6,877 bases of DNA from Lachnoclostridium sp. UBA739. Its GTDB lineage: Bacteria > Bacillota_A > Clostridia > Lachnospirales > Lachnospiraceae. The number at the start of each line of letters is the position of its first letter. Position 1 is the first letter of the stretch. The position numbers and the translations under genes were made by a program. Positions 5,239 to 6,877 of this stretch are shown here, in pieces. Under the pieces are notes generated by a model. The model saw only the letters and a program-made list of their open reading frames with translations, searched no databases and was not told the DNA's origin. The DNA is taken from assembly GCA_002297865.1 (NCBI GenBank), contig DBKX01000072.1, positions 1-6,877 of the forward strand. The letters run 5' to 3'.

Positions 5239-6877
5239 CTATATCATCCCATCGCGAATGACATCATGATCTCTTAATACTTTTTCGATGACCGTTCCTT
5301 TTATCTTCTTAAGCACAGGCTTCTTCAGTGCATTTAATGGTCCAGGGAGCTCTATTTCCAATGGTGACTTGCCATCCATAAGCTTCACACTACTGTCAAG
5401 CAATTCCCTGATATCATATACACTTCCCCAGACTTCAGGCACTCCACGATCCACTCCAAGAAGTCCATATACTGCCTCCATAGCAGTTCGTACGGAATAC
5501 TCCGTTGTAAAGATCGTATCTCTTGGTGTCTCTGCAAACTGTCCAAGGAAAGCAAAATTAACACAGCCAGCTGGTATTACATCTGGTCTGTCACCTTTTT
5601 TTCTTGGCATGAAAAACGCTGTAATATATGGCATCATAGTTGGTACACAAACCGCATGGTTACTAGCCAGTTCATCAATCTCATCCACTGGCACCCCTAG
5701 ATGATAAAGCCATTCTGCTGTAATCTCTTTTCCTGTACATTCTTTCATTGGCTTTTTGGTATAGTCCCCAATCACATCTGTGAACAGACTGTAAATCCAT
5801 ACGCAGACTTCCTCTTTTTTCTGTTCCTTAAATTGACCCTGCCTGTTAATTGTCCAGCTTAACAGCCAGCTAGAATCCTGACAGCTTACTATACCACCAG
5901 TAACAACTCGTCCGCTTCGAGGATCTCGCTTGCATATCTTTTCTATATAAGAAATAATCGTGTCATCAGAGGTTGTAACCGTAGCAGACTCCCAGTTGGT
6001 CTTTTTTATGTCTGAACAGAATTTTTCTGGATGCCCAAAAGACGGATCCTGTGCCGCAATTTTCTTCCACAAACTCCAGCAGCCACTAGTACGAACTTCT
6101 GCTTCACCAACCGGAGCATGATCTTGATCTCCGTATATAGTTCCCTCAGTACAGCTTCCATTGGTTACAAAGACAAGATCCTTTTCCGTAAGTGCGATCT
6201 CCTGTTCTTCTCCATTTACCTTACATTCAATGGTCTTGGCAACCTTTTTTCCAGACGCAAAACTAAATACTACATTGGTTACTTTTGTTCCATATTGGAA
6301 CTGAACTCCGGCTTCCTCCAAGTATTTAATCATAGGGAGTATAAGTGACTCATATTGATTGTATTTTGTGAATTTTAAGGCTGAGAAATCTGGAAGTCCT
6401 CCTATATGATGAATAAATCTCTGAAAATAAAGCTTCATTTCTAAGGCACTATGCCAGTTCTCAAAGGCAAACATAGTTCTCCAATACAGCCAAAAGGTAG
6501 AATCAAACACTTCATCATCAAACACATCTTCAATGGTCTTATCATATAAATCTTCATCTTTTGTGAAGAAGAGTTTCATAATTTCCATAGCACCCTTCTG
6601 GCTTAAATTAAATTTACCATCTGTATGTGCATCTTCTCCTCGATTTACAGTTGCCCTGCACAGAGAATAATTAGGATCATGCTTATTTAACCAGTAAAAT
6701 TCATCTAGCACAGAAGCTCCTGGTTTTTCAAGAGAAGGAATGCTATGAAACAAATCCCATAAGCATTCAAAATGATCTTCCATCTCTCTTCCGCCACGCA
6801 TTACATATCCTCTTAACGGATCGTAAATACCATCGCAAGCTCCTCCTGGGATCTCCATAGCTTCTAAGATATGAATT
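5239..6877 (-). CDS. ohyA: Oleate hydratase (FAD-dependent fatty acid hydratase, 5' end beyond window)
   Basis: This enzyme adds water to the cis-9 double bond of oleate and related unsaturated fatty acids, giving 10-hydroxy acids. It was formerly called myosin-cross-reactive antigen. Seen: the frame is open to the right edge, where HILEAMEIPGGACDG is the family's strand after the nucleotide-binding start; about 50 residues with the GxGxxG loop are missing. Numbering from Met at 6858: RGGREMED (21-28), HFECLWDLFHSIPSLE (29-44), DEFYWLNKHDPNYSLCR (52-68), FENWHSALEMKLYFQRF (132-148), KYNQYESLILPM (165-176), SWTINRQGQF (334-343) and the late FAD-site segment NFAFLGQFAETPRDTIFTTEYS. By alignment to the Elizabethkingia enzyme, Glu25, Tyr144, Thr336 and Asn338 match Glu122, Tyr241, Thr436 and Asn438, so catalytic residues appear kept. 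The loop ends in Asp where RGGREMEN is usual. Known role: unsaturated fatty acid detoxification, FAD-bound, membrane-associated. The stop is TAG; the HD gene starts 100 bases later. Confidence 0.95.
   Translation of the reverse strand, partial: IHILEAMEIPGGACDGIYDPLRGYVMRGGREMEDHFECLWDLFHSIPSLEKPGASVLDEFYWLNKHDPNYSLCRATVNRGEDAHTDGKFNLSQKGAMEIMKLFFTKDEDLYDKTIEDVFDDEVFDSTFWLYWRTMFAFENWHSALEMKLYFQRFIHHIGGLPDFSALKFTKYNQYESLILPMIKYLEEAGVQFQYGTKVTNVVFSFASGKKVAKTIECKVNGEEQEIALTEKDLVFVTNGSCTEGTIYGDQDHAPVGEAEVRTSGCWSLWKKIAAQDPSFGHPEKFCSDIKKTNWESATVTTSDDTIISYIEKICKRDPRSGRVVTGGIVSCQDSSWLLSWTINRQGQFKEQKKEEVCVWIYSLFTDVIGDYTKKPMKECTGKEITAEWLYHLGVPVDEIDELASNHAVCVPTMMPYITAFFMPRKKGDRPDVIPAGCVNFAFLGQFAETPRDTIFTTEYSVRTAMEAVYGLLGVDRGVPEVWGSVYDIRELLDSSVKLMDGKSPLEIELPGPLNALKKPVLKKIKGTVIEKVLRDHDVIRDGMI

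Noticed and set aside
5288..6348. Two plus-strand frames (138 and 105 codons) opposite oleate hydratase
   Set aside because: They are antisense to a strongly conserved enzyme, and their translations resemble no protein family I know.

Overview
The window looks like an ordinary chromosomal stretch from a low-GC, motile Gram-positive anaerobe. The AT-rich sequence, Shine-Dalgarno sites close to GGAGG, a lipoprotein-type binding protein and a chemoreceptor of clostridial style fit Clostridia, and Lachnospiraceae is my best guess. This is inference from sequence style, not from a database match. All four genes lie on the minus strand, so transcription runs from high to low coordinates. I see no convincing plus-strand gene, RNA gene, CRISPR array or mobile element.

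In transcription order: (1) 6877-5239, an oleate hydratase (ohyA family, FAD enzyme) whose first ~50 residues lie beyond the right edge. (2) 5138-3237, a long HD-domain phosphohydrolase of the COG1078/SAMHD1-like family, probably starting at a TTG codon behind AGGAGG rather than at the ATG ten codons upstream. It ends at a strong intrinsic terminator (3173-3220). (3) 2986-1304, a transmembrane methyl-accepting chemotaxis protein, again with a better-supported start ten codons inside the longest reading frame. It is followed by a second terminator (1121-1160). (4) 1004-1, a PhnD-type phosphate/phosphonate substrate-binding lipoprotein that runs off the left edge almost complete. Its permease and ATPase genes would be expected just outside.

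The two terminators separate the HD gene, the chemoreceptor and the binding protein into distinct transcription units. The ohyA-HD gap has no clear terminator but holds a candidate promoter for the HD gene. No shared pathway is evident: fatty-acid hydration, nucleotide hydrolysis, chemotaxis and phosphorus-compound uptake are side by side.

No obviously new system is present. The points most worth a second look are the ~60-residue insertion and unusual length of the HD protein, a cluster of overlapping palindromes upstream of the chemoreceptor, an out-of-frame coding-like tail just after the chemoreceptor stop, substitutions at the chemoreceptor hairpin tip, and two start-site corrections.
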